A DNA stretch of 33,468 bases from Desulfobacterium sp. GTDB lineage: Bacteria; Desulfobacterota; Desulfobacteria; Desulfobacterales; Desulfobacteraceae. The stretch spans positions 1 to 33,468 of the forward strand of contig JAEINR010000067.1 in assembly GCA_016342325.1 (NCBI GenBank), given 5' to 3'. Shown here piece by piece: positions 33,326 through 33,468 of the stretch. The notes beneath the pieces were generated by a model. That model was not told where the DNA came from. It saw only the letters and a program-made list of their open reading frames with translations, and did not search any database. Numbering within the stretch: the first letter of the stretch is position 1; every line of letters begins with the position of its first letter. A program made the translations under genes and the position numbers.

Positions 33326-33468
33326 GTGGCAACATCAGTCGTGAAGTCTGTTCAAACACAACCTGTTGGTTTTGCACCAATTCTGCAATGTTATTTGGGT
33401 GCGGCTCTTATGGAACAAAGTAAAACAGTTGTCAATAGAGGAACTCAGCATTGTCGGCACTGGTTTTA
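33326..33468 (+). CDS. Partial ORF running off the window, possibly an IS transposase N-terminus
   Basis: A GTG at 33326 has AGGTG at 33317-33321 as a plausible ribosome site. The frame stays open to the window end (47 codons, starting MATSVVKSVQTQPVGFAPIL). The start resembles the N-terminus of some IS4-superfamily (IS1634-like) transposases, as far as I recall, but the later residues do not clearly fit. The AT-rich setting next to a broken gene agrees with an insertion sequence. Identity is uncertain. Confidence 0.4.
   Translation, partial: MATSVVKSVQTQPVGFAPILQCYLGAALMEQSKTVVNRGTQHCRHWF

Overview
The window is a dense, mostly single-copy bacterial chromosome segment. It encodes a Gram-negative cell: LpxC, a PilP/PilQ secretin, GspF and several lipoproteins. 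An anaerobic ferredoxin-linked indolepyruvate oxidoreductase (IorAB), the lpxC-DUF4390-ntrY-ntrX order, the style of the LysR regulator and the base composition together suggest a sulfate-reducing Desulfobacterota (Desulfobacteraceae-like) organism. That assignment is an inference from gene content, because no rRNA or other marker gene is present.

Layout. (1) 1-4.85 kb, plus strand: the end of a type IV pilus operon (pilP with an in-frame 24-bp tandem repeat, then pilQ), followed by a large Ig-like lipoprotein. (2) 9.9-4.9 kb, minus strand: serS, thrC, a LysM protein and a TPR lipoprotein, closely packed. (3) 10.0-13.5 kb: 5-formyltetrahydrofolate cyclo-ligase, a K+ channel with RCK domain (minus strand), then pcm, a DedA/VTT membrane protein and a YkgJ-type Cys-cluster protein. 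(4) 20.6-13.5 kb, minus strand: a seven-gene run lpxC, DUF4390, ntrY, ntrX, rsmD, coaD and a LysR regulator. (5) 20.8-27.3 kb, plus strand: comM-like ATPase, hslO, a metallophosphoesterase, a small Cys/His-rich protein and iorAB. (6) 31.0-27.4 kb, minus strand: an enolase-superfamily epimerase, a DUF1611/DgcN-like protein, an AraC regulator and a LysE-type exporter, which together look like a D-glutamate or acidic-peptide catabolism and export unit. (7) 31.2-33.5 kb: a gspF without its usual secretion partners, then an AT-rich stretch with an N-terminally truncated acyltransferase and an ORF running off the window, possibly an IS transposase.

The most unusual non-coding signal is a dispersed repeat built on a ~40-bp unit (core GCCAAAATAACACGAAAATC). 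It occurs once near 13.47 kb, as a larger ~80-bp composite in inverted orientation near 22.42 kb, and as a tandem array plus composite near 24.5-24.7 kb. At two of these sites the repeat supplies the stop codon and last codons of the neighbouring gene. No CRISPR array, rRNA, tRNA or complete insertion sequence was recognised.
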